From: Kaistella sp. SH40-3
GTDB taxonomy: Bacteria; Bacteroidota; Bacteroidia; Flavobacteriales; Weeksellaceae
Direction of reading: 5' to 3'
NCBI RefSeq assembly: GCF_030686865.1
Contig: NZ_JAQYUS010000001.1
Coordinates: 310,001-374,000, forward strand
DNA length: 64,000 bases
The translations under genes and the position numbers were made by a program. The notes beneath the pieces were generated by a model. It was not told where the DNA came from and did not search any database. It saw only the letters and a program-made list of their open reading frames with translations. Every line of letters begins with the position of its first letter. Position 1 is the stretch's first letter. Positions 17,817-26,941 of the stretch are shown here, one piece after another.

Positions 17817-18038
17817 ATGGATATATTATATTTAATGATTATTTGCAGCGTTTCATTGGCTGTTATTTTCTTGATCATTTTTATAATAAGTGCAAGAAAT
17901 GGCCAGTTTGAAGACGATGAATCCCCTGCAGTTCGTATATTATTGGATTCAGAAATTATAAAAGAAGATTCGGAAGTTTCTAAAGAAACAGAATCTGTAA
18001 AGAAATTAGATCAAAGAACAGAAGAAAAAAGTGATTAG
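17817..18038 (+). CDS. ccoS: cbb3 oxidase maturation protein CcoS
   Basis: 73 residues from the ATG at 17817. An in-frame TTG at 17784 would add 11 residues, but it lies inside a promoter box and the family begins at MDILYL. One membrane helix (about 4-25) is followed by the CcoS hallmark SARNGQFEDDESPAVRIL. The C-terminal tail is Glu/Lys-rich and longer than usual. CcoS is needed to insert haem b and CuB into the oxidase. It ends 5 bp before ccoNO. Confidence 0.92.
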   Translation: MDILYLMIICSVSLAVIFLIIFIISARNGQFEDDESPAVRILLDSEIIKEDSEVSKETESVKKLDQRTEEKSD

Positions 18039-18043
18039 TATAT

Positions 18044-20323
18044 ATGGAAACACAGAAGTTTAGTTATGACAATAACATTGTGCGAGCCTTCCTTTATGCA
18101 ACAATAGTATTTGGTATTGTTGGATTTTTATTGGGACTTACCGCAGCCTTAATGTTATTCTATCCAGAACTTCCAGAATTTATTTTTGGAACTGACGATG
18201 CAACAATTAAAAGTTTGCAAAGTGGAAATCTACAAGGTCTCATCAATAGCCACGGTGCTCTTGGTTTTGGCCGTATCAGAATGCTGCATACCAGTGCGGT
18301 GATTTTTGCATTTGTTTGTAATGGTTTCTTTGCCGGAGCTTATTACTCATTGCAAAGACTACTTAAAACAAGAATGTATAGCGATACGCTTTCTTGGATT
18401 CACTTCTGGGGATGGCAATTCATGATTGTAGCGGTAGTTATTACTTTCTTAATGGGGATAAATACCTCAAAAGAATATGCAGAACACGAATGGCCAATTG
18501 ATATCCTTATTACAGTTATCTGGGTTGTTTTCGGGATCAACATGTTCGCTACGATTATCAAAAGAAGAGTTCGTCACCTTTATGTTGCTATTTGGTTTTA
18601 CCTAGGAACATGGGTTGCGATCGCAATGCTCCACATCTTCAACAACTTAGAAGTTCCTTTATCATTTACAGGATGGAAATCTTACTCTGCTTATGCGGGA
18701 GTTAAAGATGCCTTGGTACAATGGTGGTATGGTCATAATGCCGTAGCATTCGTATTAACAACACCTGTATTAGGATTAATGTATTACTTCTTGCCTAAAG
18801 CAGCAGACAGACCTATCTTCTCTTATAAACTTTCAATTATTCACTTCTGGTCATTGATCTTCGTTTATATCTGGGCAGGACCTCACCACTTGCAGTATAC
18901 AGCAATACCGGGTTGGGCACAAGCGTTAGCAACAGGGTTTTCGATTATGTTGATCGCACCATCTTGGGGAGGAATGCTGAATGGTTTATTAACCCTTCGT
19001 GGAGCATGGGATAAAGTTAGGGAAAACCCGATTCTTAAATTCTTTGTTGTTGCAATTACCTGTTATGGGATGGCAACTTTTGAAGGTCCAATTTTAGCAA
19101 CAAAAACTTTAAATAAAATTGGTCACTACACGGACTGGGTTATTGGTCACGTTCACATTGGTGCACTAGGATGGAATGGTTTCATGACTTTCGGAATGAT
19201 CTATTATCTAATCCCAATTATGTGGAGAACGAAAATCTGGTCTGTAAAATTAGCAAACTGGCATTTCTGGCTGGGAACTTTAGGAATTATTTTTTATGCC
19301 GTTCCTTTGTACATCGCTGGATTTACCCAAGGTTTAATGTGGAAACAATTTAATCCAGACGGAACATTATTATACAAAAACTGGTTAGATACTGTAACGG
19401 CAATTATTCCTTATTACGAAATGAGATTCGTAGGTGGATTATTGTATATCGCCGGAGCAATCTTAATGTGTGTGAATGTTGTTGCAACAGTTAGAAGCGG
19501 ATCATTCCAAAAGAATGTACCTGCAGAAGCACCTGCATTAGCGAAAATTTCAAAACAAAGAAAAGAAGGAGAAGGTCTTCACCTTTGGATCGAGCGTATG
19601 CCGACACTTCTTACCGTGTTATCATTTATCGCGGTAGCCATTGGAGGTTTTGTTGAAATTGTTCCTACTTTATTAATTAAAGAAAATGTACCAACTATTG
19701 CAGCGGTAAAACCTTACTCACCACTGGAATTGGAAGGTAGAGATTTATACATCAGAGAGGCTTGTAACTCTTGTCACACTCAAATGATCAGACCATTCCG
19801 TGATGAAGTTGTACGATTCAACGGTAAAAATGGGCAGTACTCAAAAGCAGGTGAGTTTATTTATGACAGACCTTTCCTTTGGGGATCAAAAAGAACCGGA
19901 CCAGATTTGCATAGAGAAGGTGGTAAAAACCCAAGTTCTTGGCATTACAAACACATGTTGAACCCTAGAGTAACATCTGCTGGATCAATTATGCCACGTT
20001 ACCCTTGGTTAATTGCAAGAGATTTAGACAGAAGTCAAATGGTTGCAAAAATAGAACTCATGAAAAATGTGTTTGATGTACCTTATACCAAAGCGCAGAT
20101 TGATTCTGCAGATTCTTGGGCAGATAATCAAGCAAAAGCGATTGTAAAAGATATTTTTGCAGAAGCAGCTGATGTTAAACAAGCATATGCAGCAAAAAAA
20201 GAAGCAGATGGTGCTAACTTCGTTCCGCTTGAGAAAAAAGAGATTATCGCTTTGATTGCTTATTTGCAACGACTAGGAACCGATATCAAAACAACAGAAA
20301 TTCAAACCGCGAGTACAAACTAA
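18044..20323 (+). CDS. ccoN: Fused cbb3-type cytochrome c oxidase subunits I and II (CcoN-CcoO)
   Basis: 759 residues. Residues 1 to about 500 are CcoN, with 12 or more helices and haem/CuB His residues in GHNAVAF, GPHHLQYTAIPGW and GHVHIGALGWNG. A joining helix follows (about 520-545), then a CcoO-like domain from about 565, with one haem c motif C574-x-x-C577-H578 (ACNSCHTQMIRPFRDEVV) and a Met ligand candidate in SIMPRYPWL. The fusion is characteristic of Bacteroidota. It is the catalytic subunit of a high-affinity proton-pumping oxidase for low oxygen. Confidence 0.97.
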   Translation: METQKFSYDNNIVRAFLYATIVFGIVGFLLGLTAALMLFYPELPEFIFGTDDATIKSLQSGNLQGLINSHGALGFGRIRMLHTSAVIFAFVCNGFFAGAYYSLQRLLKTRMYSDTLSWIHFWGWQFMIVAVVITFLMGINTSKEYAEHEWPIDILITVIWVVFGINMFATIIKRRVRHLYVAIWFYLGTWVAIAMLHIFNNLEVPLSFTGWKSYSAYAGVKDALVQWWYGHNAVAFVLTTPVLGLMYYFLPKAADRPIFSYKLSIIHFWSLIFVYIWAGPHHLQYTAIPGWAQALATGFSIMLIAPSWGGMLNGLLTLRGAWDKVRENPILKFFVVAITCYGMATFEGPILATKTLNKIGHYTDWVIGHVHIGALGWNGFMTFGMIYYLIPIMWRTKIWSVKLANWHFWLGTLGIIFYAVPLYIAGFTQGLMWKQFNPDGTLLYKNWLDTVTAIIPYYEMRFVGGLLYIAGAILMCVNVVATVRSGSFQKNVPAEAPALAKISKQRKEGEGLHLWIERMPTLLTVLSFIAVAIGGFVEIVPTLLIKENVPTIAAVKPYSPLELEGRDLYIREACNSCHTQMIRPFRDEVVRFNGKNGQYSKAGEFIYDRPFLWGSKRTGPDLHREGGKNPSSWHYKHMLNPRVTSAGSIMPRYPWLIARDLDRSQMVAKIELMKNVFDVPYTKAQIDSADSWADNQAKAIVKDIFAEAADVKQAYAAKKEADGANFVPLEKKEIIALIAYLQRLGTDIKTTEIQTASTN

Positions 20324-20345
20324 ATTCATTTAAAAAGGAGCTAAA

Positions 20346-20537
20346 ATGATACCTCAAAGCGTAAAAGACATCTTATCAAACGGCGAAAATGTTGGGTTCT
20401 ACCAAACATTGTCCATGATATTATTTTTAATTTTCTTTTTAGGTATCATTTTTTATGTTTTTTCAAGACCGAAAAAACATTACGATAAAGAAGCTAATGC
20501 CCCTTTAGATGATGATATTGAAGATCAAGATCTTTAA
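20346..20537 (+). CDS. ccoQ: cbb3 oxidase subunit CcoQ/FixQ-like
   Basis: 63 residues: one membrane helix (about 20-40, MILFLIFFLGIIFYVF) followed by SRPKKHYDKEA and an acidic tail. This is the layout of CcoQ, which stabilises the oxidase complex. The position between ccoNO and ccoP is diagnostic. An AAGGAG Shine-Dalgarno-like sequence lies upstream (20335-20340), which is uncommon in this window. Confidence 0.88.
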   Translation: MIPQSVKDILSNGENVGFYQTLSMILFLIFFLGIIFYVFSRPKKHYDKEANAPLDDDIEDQDL

Positions 20538-20555
20538 TCAAAAAATTAAACTATT

Positions 20556-21434
20556 ATGAAACAAAGAAGCCCCGTATATGTAAGCATCGCTTCCATCCTT
20601 ACGATTTTATTGGTTGTGTATTATATGTTTGTACAAGATGCAACATTCCTGTCTTCTCCATACTTTTGGGGAACAGTAGTGATCTCTGTAATTCTTGCCA
20701 TGATTCATCATACAATTGGTGACTTGATTGAAAACGACCAATTTAAGAAGTTAACCGATGCAGAAAAAGCTGAGTATTTAGAAGCGAAGAAAGTTCCTTA
20801 CTTCAAAGCCTTATACCAAAGTGCATTTAAAAAGCAAACTGCAACAGAAGAAAAAGACATTCTTATCGACCATGGTTTCGATGGAATTATGGAATTAGAC
20901 AATCAATTACCAAAATGGTGGTTGGGTCTTTTCTGGTTCGGTGTTGCTTACTGTGCTGTTTATATGATTTCTTACTTTACTACAGATTTTGCACACCAAT
21001 ATGTAGAATATGACGCTGAGTATAAAGCACAGACTGCAAGTATCGCAGAATATGTTAAAAATACGCCAGCTCCAACTATTGATAATGCAGTTTATTCTCC
21101 AGATAATATTGCTGCTGGTGAAGAAGTATTTAAAACAAACTGTGTATCTTGTCACAATGCAGGAGGTGCAGGTGGAATTGGACCAAATTTAACCGATAAC
21201 ACTTGGATTAACCAACCAGAAAAAACATTATTCAAAAATGTATTCCACATGGTTGAAAACGGAAGTCCAAACAATCCTGCGATGCAAGCATTTGGTAAAA
21301 ATGGTGTTTTAACTGGTTTCGACATTCAGAATGTTGCAGCTTATATTTATCACATCAACCAAGAGCAACCACCAATTACGGTTGCAGAAGGTGGAGCAGC
21401 TCCGCAAGGAACTCCAGCGAACTGGGAAAAATAA
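20556..21434 (+). CDS. ccoP: cbb3 oxidase subunit III (CcoP), single haem
   Basis: 292 residues. The N-terminal CcoP domain has two membrane helices (about 8-24 and 32-50), and a third (about 125-145) follows a segment with DNQLPKWWLGLFWFG, a strong CcoP signature. Only one haem c site is present: C196-x-x-C199-H200 in NCVSCHNAGG, with a probable Met ligand in NPAMQAFG. Proteobacterial CcoP has two haems, so this is a shortened electron-entry subunit, seen commonly in Bacteroidota as far as I know. The Pro/Ala-rich C-terminus is not conserved. Confidence 0.93.
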   Translation: MKQRSPVYVSIASILTILLVVYYMFVQDATFLSSPYFWGTVVISVILAMIHHTIGDLIENDQFKKLTDAEKAEYLEAKKVPYFKALYQSAFKKQTATEEKDILIDHGFDGIMELDNQLPKWWLGLFWFGVAYCAVYMISYFTTDFAHQYVEYDAEYKAQTASIAEYVKNTPAPTIDNAVYSPDNIAAGEEVFKTNCVSCHNAGGAGGIGPNLTDNTWINQPEKTLFKNVFHMVENGSPNNPAMQAFGKNGVLTGFDIQNVAAYIYHINQEQPPITVAEGGAAPQGTPANWEK

Positions 21435-21456
21435 GAACTAAAAAAATTACTATGAA

Positions 21457-21508
21457 AACATAATTCGTTATCTTTAATCAATTAAAGGTAACGGATTATG
21501 TTTTTTTT
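21457..21508 (+). terminator. Long hairpin with T-run between ccoP and ccoG
   Basis: AACATAATTCGTTATCTTT (21458-21476) pairs with most of the segment ending at about 21501, with a few wobbles and mismatches around an 8-nt loop, and is followed by eight T residues. It would end or attenuate transcription after the structural oxidase genes, leaving the assembly genes ccoG-ccoH at lower expression. Confidence 0.75.
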
Positions 21509-21519
21509 AATTTAAATAA

Positions 21520-22971
21520 ATGATGTCAGAAGATAACAATTTCAGAGGCGGACAAGGACAGGTAATTGAAGCAGAAACTTTTAGAGATTCTGTGGGAACC
21601 ATGGAACAATCTGGTAAACGCAGGTGGGTGTTTCCTAAAAAACCTTCCGGAAAATACACCAATTACAGAACCCTAGTAAGTATTATCTTACTTGCTTTAT
21701 TCTTTGCAATTCCATTTATTAAGATTAATGGAAACCCTTTTTTACTTATCAATATTCTTGACCGACAATTTTTTATTCTTGGTCAACCTTTCTTTCCACA
21801 AGATTTTTTCATTCTTGCTTTAGGTGCGATTACATCAATTGTGTTTATCATACTTTTTACCGTAGTTTTTGGTAGAATTTTTTGTGGATGGATTTGTCCA
21901 CAAACAATTTTCCTCGAAATGATTTTCAGAAAAGTTGATTATCTGATTGAAGGAGACCGTAACAAACAAATGAAATTAGACCGACAAGAATGGAATGCAG
22001 AAAAAATCTGGAAGCGTTCACTAAAGTATTTTGTATTTCTTGTTATCTCATTAATCATCACTCACTGGATGTTTATGTACATCGTAGGATACAAGGAGGT
22101 GTTTAACATTATGCAACAAGGACCATTTGCAAACTTCTCAAATTTCATGGTCATGATTATTTTTACCGCTGCATTTTATTTTACATTTGCTTGGTTCAGA
22201 GAGCAGGTTTGTACTTTGGTTTGCCCTTATGGTAGATTGCAAGGTGTTTTAATCGATAAACAAACCATCAATGTTTATTATGATTTTAAAAGAGGAGAAA
22301 ATCGTTCTAAATGGAGAAAAGGCGAAGATCGTACTGCAGAAGGTAAAGGCGATTGTATCGACTGTAACCAATGTGTAGTCGTTTGCCCAACCGGTATTGA
22401 TATTAGAGATGGTCAGCAATTAGAATGCGTAAACTGTACGGCTTGTATTGATGCTTGTGATGAGGTCATGGTGAAAGTTGGACTTCCGAAAGGACTTATT
22501 CGATATGCGACTGAAGACGAAATAGAAAAAGAAATTCCTTTTAAATTTACCAACAGAATGAAGGCTTATTCTGCTGTTTTACTCTTAATGATAGGATTCT
22601 TAGGATTTTTATTAAGCAACCGAGGAGCCATGGAAGCAAAATTCATCAAACCTGCAGGTTCTACATTCTTTGTGAGAGACGGTAACATTACGAATATCTA
22701 TAATTACACCTTCATCAATAAATCAACAAAAGATCAAGTTGTAACCATTAAAGTGATCGAGCCAGAGCATGGTAAAATAAGTTTAAGTGGTGATGAAAAG
22801 ATCATTCTTAAAAAAGATCAGATTACAAAAGGAACTGTGAACATCAGTTTCCCAGAAAAAGAAATTAAACTATCAAAACAAAAAGTAGAAATTGGCGTTT
22901 ATGATACAACAGGAAAATTACTAGACTCTTTCGATACGAGTTTCGAAGGACCATTTAAAATTCAATTTTAA
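21520..22971 (+). CDS. ccoG: Cytochrome c oxidase accessory protein CcoG/FixG (Cu reductase-like Fe-S protein)
   Basis: 483 residues. Five or six membrane helices surround CGWICPQTIFLEM and CTLVCPYGRLQG. A soluble 2x[4Fe-4S] ferredoxin region follows, with CIDCNQCVVVCP and CVNCTACIDAC. A C-terminal Ig-like FixG domain (about 365-480) completes the protein. CcoG is reported to reduce Cu(II) for delivery to cbb3 oxidase. The tandem ATGs at 21520 and 21523 are equally possible starts. It is separated from ccoP by a hairpin and from ccoH by 8 bp. Confidence 0.95.
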   Translation: MMSEDNNFRGGQGQVIEAETFRDSVGTMEQSGKRRWVFPKKPSGKYTNYRTLVSIILLALFFAIPFIKINGNPFLLINILDRQFFILGQPFFPQDFFILALGAITSIVFIILFTVVFGRIFCGWICPQTIFLEMIFRKVDYLIEGDRNKQMKLDRQEWNAEKIWKRSLKYFVFLVISLIITHWMFMYIVGYKEVFNIMQQGPFANFSNFMVMIIFTAAFYFTFAWFREQVCTLVCPYGRLQGVLIDKQTINVYYDFKRGENRSKWRKGEDRTAEGKGDCIDCNQCVVVCPTGIDIRDGQQLECVNCTACIDACDEVMVKVGLPKGLIRYATEDEIEKEIPFKFTNRMKAYSAVLLLMIGFLGFLLSNRGAMEAKFIKPAGSTFFVRDGNITNIYNYTFINKSTKDQVVTIKVIEPEHGKISLSGDEKIILKKDQITKGTVNISFPEKEIKLSKQKVEIGVYDTTGKLLDSFDTSFEGPFKIQF

Positions 22972-22979
22972 TTAAAGAT

Positions 22980-23435
22980 ATGTTCAAAAAATTTAGCTGG
23001 GCACACGGAGTTGCACTGGCATTAGGATTATTTATCGCGTTTATTTTGTTTATGGTTTTTGGATTTACCTACGGCCAACAAACATCTGAACTTGTGTCAA
23101 ATGATTATTATGGTGACGAATTGGTTTATCAGGACGTTATAGATGCGAAGAGAAATGCAGAAAAACTGCCAGAGATCCCAACATACAAAGAACTTGCAGA
23201 AGGAATGAAAATTACTTTTCCTGCCGCAGTTACTCCCGAAGACAAACACGTAAAATTTGAACTTTTCCGCACAGATGATGCTAACCTTGATGTGAAAAAA
23301 GAAGTTGATTTAGATGCAGGAAATGAGATTCTTATCCCAAAACAAGTAATCTCTAAAGGTTCTTATACTTTAAAAATAAAATGGTCACACGCTAAAAAAC
23401 CGTATCAAGTAGATTACGACGTGTTATGGAAATAG
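22980..23435 (+). CDS. ccoH: FixH/CcoH family protein
   Basis: 151 residues: one N-terminal membrane helix (about 8-30) followed by the FixH motif SNDYYGDELVYQDVIDA and a beta-rich periplasmic domain. CcoH assists assembly and stability of the cbb3 complex. The last 10 bases overlap the next gene. Confidence 0.9.
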   Translation: MFKKFSWAHGVALALGLFIAFILFMVFGFTYGQQTSELVSNDYYGDELVYQDVIDAKRNAEKLPEIPTYKELAEGMKITFPAAVTPEDKHVKFELFRTDDANLDVKKEVDLDAGNEILIPKQVISKGSYTLKIKWSHAKKPYQVDYDVLWK

Positions 23436-24169
23436 CCCTTATTATTTCTGCTCTAGGTCTAGGGTTTGCTTCTGGCTTTCACTGTATCGGAATGTGCGGG
23501 CCTATCGCTCTGTCGCTTGGATTAACAAAGAAACAAGCAACTAATTTCTACCTTCAAAATCTCACTTATCAGTTTGGTAGAATTGTAACCTACTCTATTT
23601 TAGGCGCAATTTTAGGAATCATCGGAAAAGGTTTTGAGATGGCCGGATTTCAACAGTATCTAACCATAGGCGTTGGAATTCTTTTAATTGTGATGGCAAT
23701 ATTTTCTTTTGGTGGAAAAGATTTTGCGTCGAAAATCCCTTTTCTAACTTCATCATTATTAAAGGTAAAATTAAACCTATCAAAACTTCTTCAAAAAGCC
23801 GATTACAGATCGCGTTTTGCCACAGGTTTATTGAATGGGCTTCTTCCTTGCGGTATGGTTTACATGGCTTTAACGGCAAGTTTAACTGCCGGAGGAATTT
23901 GGCAAAGTGCTCTGTTTATGAGCCTTTTCGGCTTGGGAACATTACCGTTTATGTTTGCTGTAGTACTTTTAGGAAATTTAATGACGACTGCCTTTAGAAT
24001 TAAAATTTTAAAGTTCGTTCCTTTAATGATGATTGTATTGGGTGGACTATTTGTTCTTCGTGGCATGGAAGTCGGGATTCCTTACCTTTCTCCTAAAAAA
24101 GAAGCCATGAAAGTTATTCATAATGATTCGCCTGACCATTTAAAAGGGAATCACGAAAGTTGCCATTAG
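23426..24169 (+). CDS. Sulfite exporter TauE/SafE-like membrane protein (COG2836, cbb3-linked)
   Basis: 247 residues, six membrane helices. The N-terminal GFASGFHCIGMCGPIALSLG carries the conserved HCIGMCGP motif of the COG2836 family, and the second half repeats a related motif (NGLLPCGMVYMAL). Members next to ccoGH are thought to handle copper for oxidase maturation rather than sulfite. The His-containing C-terminus (HNDSPDHLKGNHESCH) would fit metal binding. The start overlaps ccoH by 10 bp. A hairpin terminator follows. Confidence 0.88.
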   Translation: MEIALIISALGLGFASGFHCIGMCGPIALSLGLTKKQATNFYLQNLTYQFGRIVTYSILGAILGIIGKGFEMAGFQQYLTIGVGILLIVMAIFSFGGKDFASKIPFLTSSLLKVKLNLSKLLQKADYRSRFATGLLNGLLPCGMVYMALTASLTAGGIWQSALFMSLFGLGTLPFMFAVVLLGNLMTTAFRIKILKFVPLMMIVLGGLFVLRGMEVGIPYLSPKKEAMKVIHNDSPDHLKGNHESCH

Positions 24170-24198
24170 TCATCTATTTTTCAAATATTAAATAATTG

Positions 24199-24229
24199 CT
24201 TTGGTATTCAATTTGAATATCAAAGTTTT
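24199..24229 (+). terminator. Hairpin terminator at the end of the cbb3 cluster
   Basis: CTTTGGTATTCAA (24199-24211) pairs with TTGAATATCAAAG (24213-24225), with one wobble and a tight loop, followed by TTTT. Confidence 0.6.
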
Positions 24230-24248
24230 CTATTAATAAATTTTTAAA

Positions 24249-25037
24249 ATGATTAAAAAAATTGGACTTTTGGTTTCTGGTATTGTAATCCTGGCTTTAC
24301 AATCTTGCTCTGTAAATACTGAAACTACGTACTATAAAGATTCTGCATCCAGCATGGAATCTAACATTTTGATCGATAAAGGAATGCTATCCATGATGAA
24401 TATGATGAATAATGGCAGCAGTAAATTACCTACAAAAGATCTTTCAAAATTGAGTACCGAGTGGAAAAGTTTATATGATATTCAAAAAGATGGATTAATC
24501 ACCTTAAACAAGGATTCTACAAAAGTTCTTCATAAAATGTTTATGAAAGTAAACAAAGATAAAGGTGAAATCTATGGTCTTTCTCTAAAATACGATAAAC
24601 TACTTCCCACCGAACTCTCTTCCCTTCTTTCTCAAAGTAAAGAACTCAGAAACATTCCTCTCCAAAATATAGGAAAATGGAATGGTAAAACTTTAACTAT
24701 AGACACCGACAAATTTTCATCTGCGAGCTTCCTTTCTCAAATTGAAGATACCGCTGAAAAAAAGGATATTAAAAACCCAACCACAAAAAGTGATTCGCTC
24801 GAAGCATATGGAAAAAAAATGGCAGAGGGAATGCTCGGAATGATGAAAATGTTTCCGGTGAATTTTTCCAGTACCATTAAATTTCAAAAGCCGATAAAAT
24901 CTATTGTTGGCAAACATGATTTCGTAAAACAAATCGACAAAAAAACGATTCAGATTAATTTAAGAAGTAATGATCTACTCGATGAGAAGAATACTTTAAC
25001 GAATAAAGACAAACAAATAATCATCACCACAGAATAA
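24249..25037 (+). CDS. Lipoprotein of unknown function
   Basis: 262 residues. The signal peptide ends in a lipobox (LALQSC, Cys about 20), so it is a membrane-anchored lipoprotein. The mature part is Ser/Lys/Met-rich, with a MMNMMNNGS stretch and a GMLGMMKMFPV stretch. I recognise no domain. The terminator of the cbb3 cluster lies before it, so it is probably a separate unit. Confidence 0.75.
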   Translation: MIKKIGLLVSGIVILALQSCSVNTETTYYKDSASSMESNILIDKGMLSMMNMMNNGSSKLPTKDLSKLSTEWKSLYDIQKDGLITLNKDSTKVLHKMFMKVNKDKGEIYGLSLKYDKLLPTELSSLLSQSKELRNIPLQNIGKWNGKTLTIDTDKFSSASFLSQIEDTAEKKDIKNPTTKSDSLEAYGKKMAEGMLGMMKMFPVNFSSTIKFQKPIKSIVGKHDFVKQIDKKTIQINLRSNDLLDEKNTLTNKDKQIIITTE

Positions 25038-25038
25038 A

Positions 25039-25064
25039 GTAAAACCACCGAAATATCGGTGGTT
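25039..25064. terminator. Bidirectional terminator between the lipoprotein gene and serS
   Basis: Perfect 11-bp stem AAAACCACCGA (25039-25049) with TCGGTGGTTTT (25054-25064) and a 4-nt loop. It serves the plus-strand lipoprotein gene and possibly serS from the other side. Confidence 0.9.
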
Positions 25065-25091
25065 TTCTATATTATAAAGTATTTATACTTT

Positions 25092-26360
25092 TTAACTGAT
25101 TAAATCAAATCTCGCATATTCTGCAACTTTAGCTGGAAGTTTAATTCCTTCTTCATTTTGATTATTCTCTAACAACGCTGCCATAATTCTTGGCAATGCC
25201 ATCGCAGAACCATTTAAAGTATGAACCAACTGCGTTTTTCCGTCTCCTTTAAATCTGCATTTCAAACGATTCGCCTGGAAGGTTTCGAAATTTGAAACTG
25301 AAGAAACTTCTAACCACATTTCCTGAGCAGCACTCCACACTTCAAAATCATAAGTCATTGCTGCAGCAAAACCAGTGTCGCCACCACATAATCTCAAAAT
25401 ACGGAAAGGCAATTCTAAATCTTCCAAAATAGATTTCACGTGCTCCACCATTCCTTCTAACGCCGCATAAGAATTCTCTGGCTTTTCAATTCGCACAATC
25501 TCTACTTTCTCAAACTGATGCAGACGGTTTAGTCCTCTTACGTGAGCACCATAACTTCCCGCCTCTCTTCTGTAACATTGCGAGAAAGCCGTGTTTTTTA
25601 CAGGCAAATCCTTTTCATCTAAAATAACATCTCTGTAGATATTCGTTACCGGAACTTCTGCCGTCGGAATAAGGTATAAATTATCTTCGTTGATGTAGTA
25701 CATCTGACCTTCTTTATCGGGCAACTGACCTGTTCCATAACCAGACGCTTCATTCACTACATGTGGCGGATTCACTTCCATATAACCAGCCTCTACATTT
25801 TTATCTAAAAAATATTGAACCAAAGCACGTTGCAATCTTGCGCCTTTTCCTAAATAAACAGGAAAACCAGCACCGGCAATTTTTACGCCCAATTCAAAAT
25901 CGATGATATTGTATTTTTTCGCCAATTCCCAATGTGGTATTGCGCCTTCTCCTAAACCTTTTACATCGTGCGATTGATAAATAATTTCATTATCATCTGC
26001 ACCAACTCCCGCAACCACTTTTTCATATGGAATATTTGGAAGTAAATAAAGAATTTCCAGAAGCCTCGCTTCAGCTATTTTTAATTTTTGTTGAAGTTCC
26101 TGTGCGTTTTGTTTGAATTCAGCAGTTTTAGATTTTGCAGCTTCTGCTTCTTCTTTCTTGCCTTCTTTCATTAAAATACCGATTTTTTTGGAAATAGAAT
26201 TCATTTCCGCCAGATTCTGATCGAGTTCGAACTGCAATTTTTTCCTTTCATCATCCACAGAAATCGCCTCATCAACTAATTCTGTCTGTTTGAAATTTCT
26301 TTTACCTAAACCTTCTAAAACGCGTTCTTTATTTTCGCGCAAAAACTGAACTTGTAACAT
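25092..26360 (-). CDS. serS: Serine-tRNA ligase
   Basis: 422 residues, complete class II synthetase. The N-terminal antiparallel coiled-coil arm (about 30-105, Lys/Glu/Ala-rich) that holds the long variable arm of tRNA-Ser is followed by the catalytic core. Motif 2 is FSQCYRREAGSYG, and the motif 3 region is NGSAMALPRIMAALLENNQ. TAEVPVTN is the serine-binding loop. It charges tRNA-Ser and, indirectly, tRNA-Sec. Confidence 0.97.
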   Translation of the reverse strand: MLQVQFLRENKERVLEGLGKRNFKQTELVDEAISVDDERKKLQFELDQNLAEMNSISKKIGILMKEGKKEEAEAAKSKTAEFKQNAQELQQKLKIAEARLLEILYLLPNIPYEKVVAGVGADDNEIIYQSHDVKGLGEGAIPHWELAKKYNIIDFELGVKIAGAGFPVYLGKGARLQRALVQYFLDKNVEAGYMEVNPPHVVNEASGYGTGQLPDKEGQMYYINEDNLYLIPTAEVPVTNIYRDVILDEKDLPVKNTAFSQCYRREAGSYGAHVRGLNRLHQFEKVEIVRIEKPENSYAALEGMVEHVKSILEDLELPFRILRLCGGDTGFAAAMTYDFEVWSAAQEMWLEVSSVSNFETFQANRLKCRFKGDGKTQLVHTLNGSAMALPRIMAALLENNQNEEGIKLPAKVAEYARFDLIS

Positions 26361-26416
26361 ATCTTATTTGATGTATATTTCGGTGAATTTCCACTTGATA
26401 GTAGAAGAGTGAAATG

Positions 26417-26424
26417 CAAATTTA
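26417..26424 (-). promoter_or_regulatory. Candidate -7 promoter box for serS
   Basis: Reads TAAATTTG on the minus strand, an exact consensus match, about 57 bp before the serS start and just after the stop of the upstream lipoprotein gene. Confidence 0.45.
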
Positions 26425-26428
26425 GTGA

Positions 26429-26926
26429 TTATTTCACGATTTTCACTGTATTGGGTTGATTGTCAACTTTCGTAAACTGAAGAACGCCATTATACCAGAT
26501 TTTAGAAACCTGAAAAATATCCGGTGTTGATGAATATTGAATGGTCATCGTATCACTGGTGGTTTTACGCGTAGAATCGTTAATTTTCTTGGTGAGAAAT
26601 AATGCGATTTTTGATTCATAAGTTTTTGAAGTGCCGGAAGAGTCCACGCCAATCCTTTTTGCACCTGCAAGATATTCGATATAACTAACGGTATCTGCAT
26701 CTTTTTTAATTGAAAATGAAACTGGAGCAGTATCCGTTAAACCATAAACATCGTTCATAGACGAACTAATATACGATCCTGGAATTTTTGTATTCAGCAT
26801 GTCTTGTCCCAAAGAATCAATATATAAATTAATGACCTGATCAATTTTCTGCACAGACTCCTCCTCGCCTCTGCAAGAGAGAAAAGCAAAAAACACAATC
26901 ATGGTTATAAACAACAGATTTTTCAT
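26429..26926 (-). CDS. Lipoprotein of unknown function
   Basis: 165 residues with a lipoprotein signal (FFAFLSC, Cys 18) and an acidic linker (RGEEESVQK). The mature part is predicted beta-rich with many Ser/Thr. I do not recognise a family. It lies between the flippase gene and serS on the minus strand and has its own promoter box within the 15-bp gap. Confidence 0.72.
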   Translation of the reverse strand: MKNLLFITMIVFFAFLSCRGEEESVQKIDQVINLYIDSLGQDMLNTKIPGSYISSSMNDVYGLTDTAPVSFSIKKDADTVSYIEYLAGAKRIGVDSSGTSKTYESKIALFLTKKINDSTRKTTSDTMTIQYSSTPDIFQVSKIWYNGVLQFTKVDNQPNTVKIVK

Positions 26927-26931
26927 TGATG

Positions 26932-26939
26932 CAAAGATA
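26932..26939 (-). promoter_or_regulatory. Candidate -7 promoter box for the lipoprotein gene
   Basis: Reads TATCTTTG on the minus strand, matching TAnnTTTG, 5 bp from the ATG. The transcript would be leaderless or nearly so. Confidence 0.5.
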
Positions 26940-26941
26940 AA

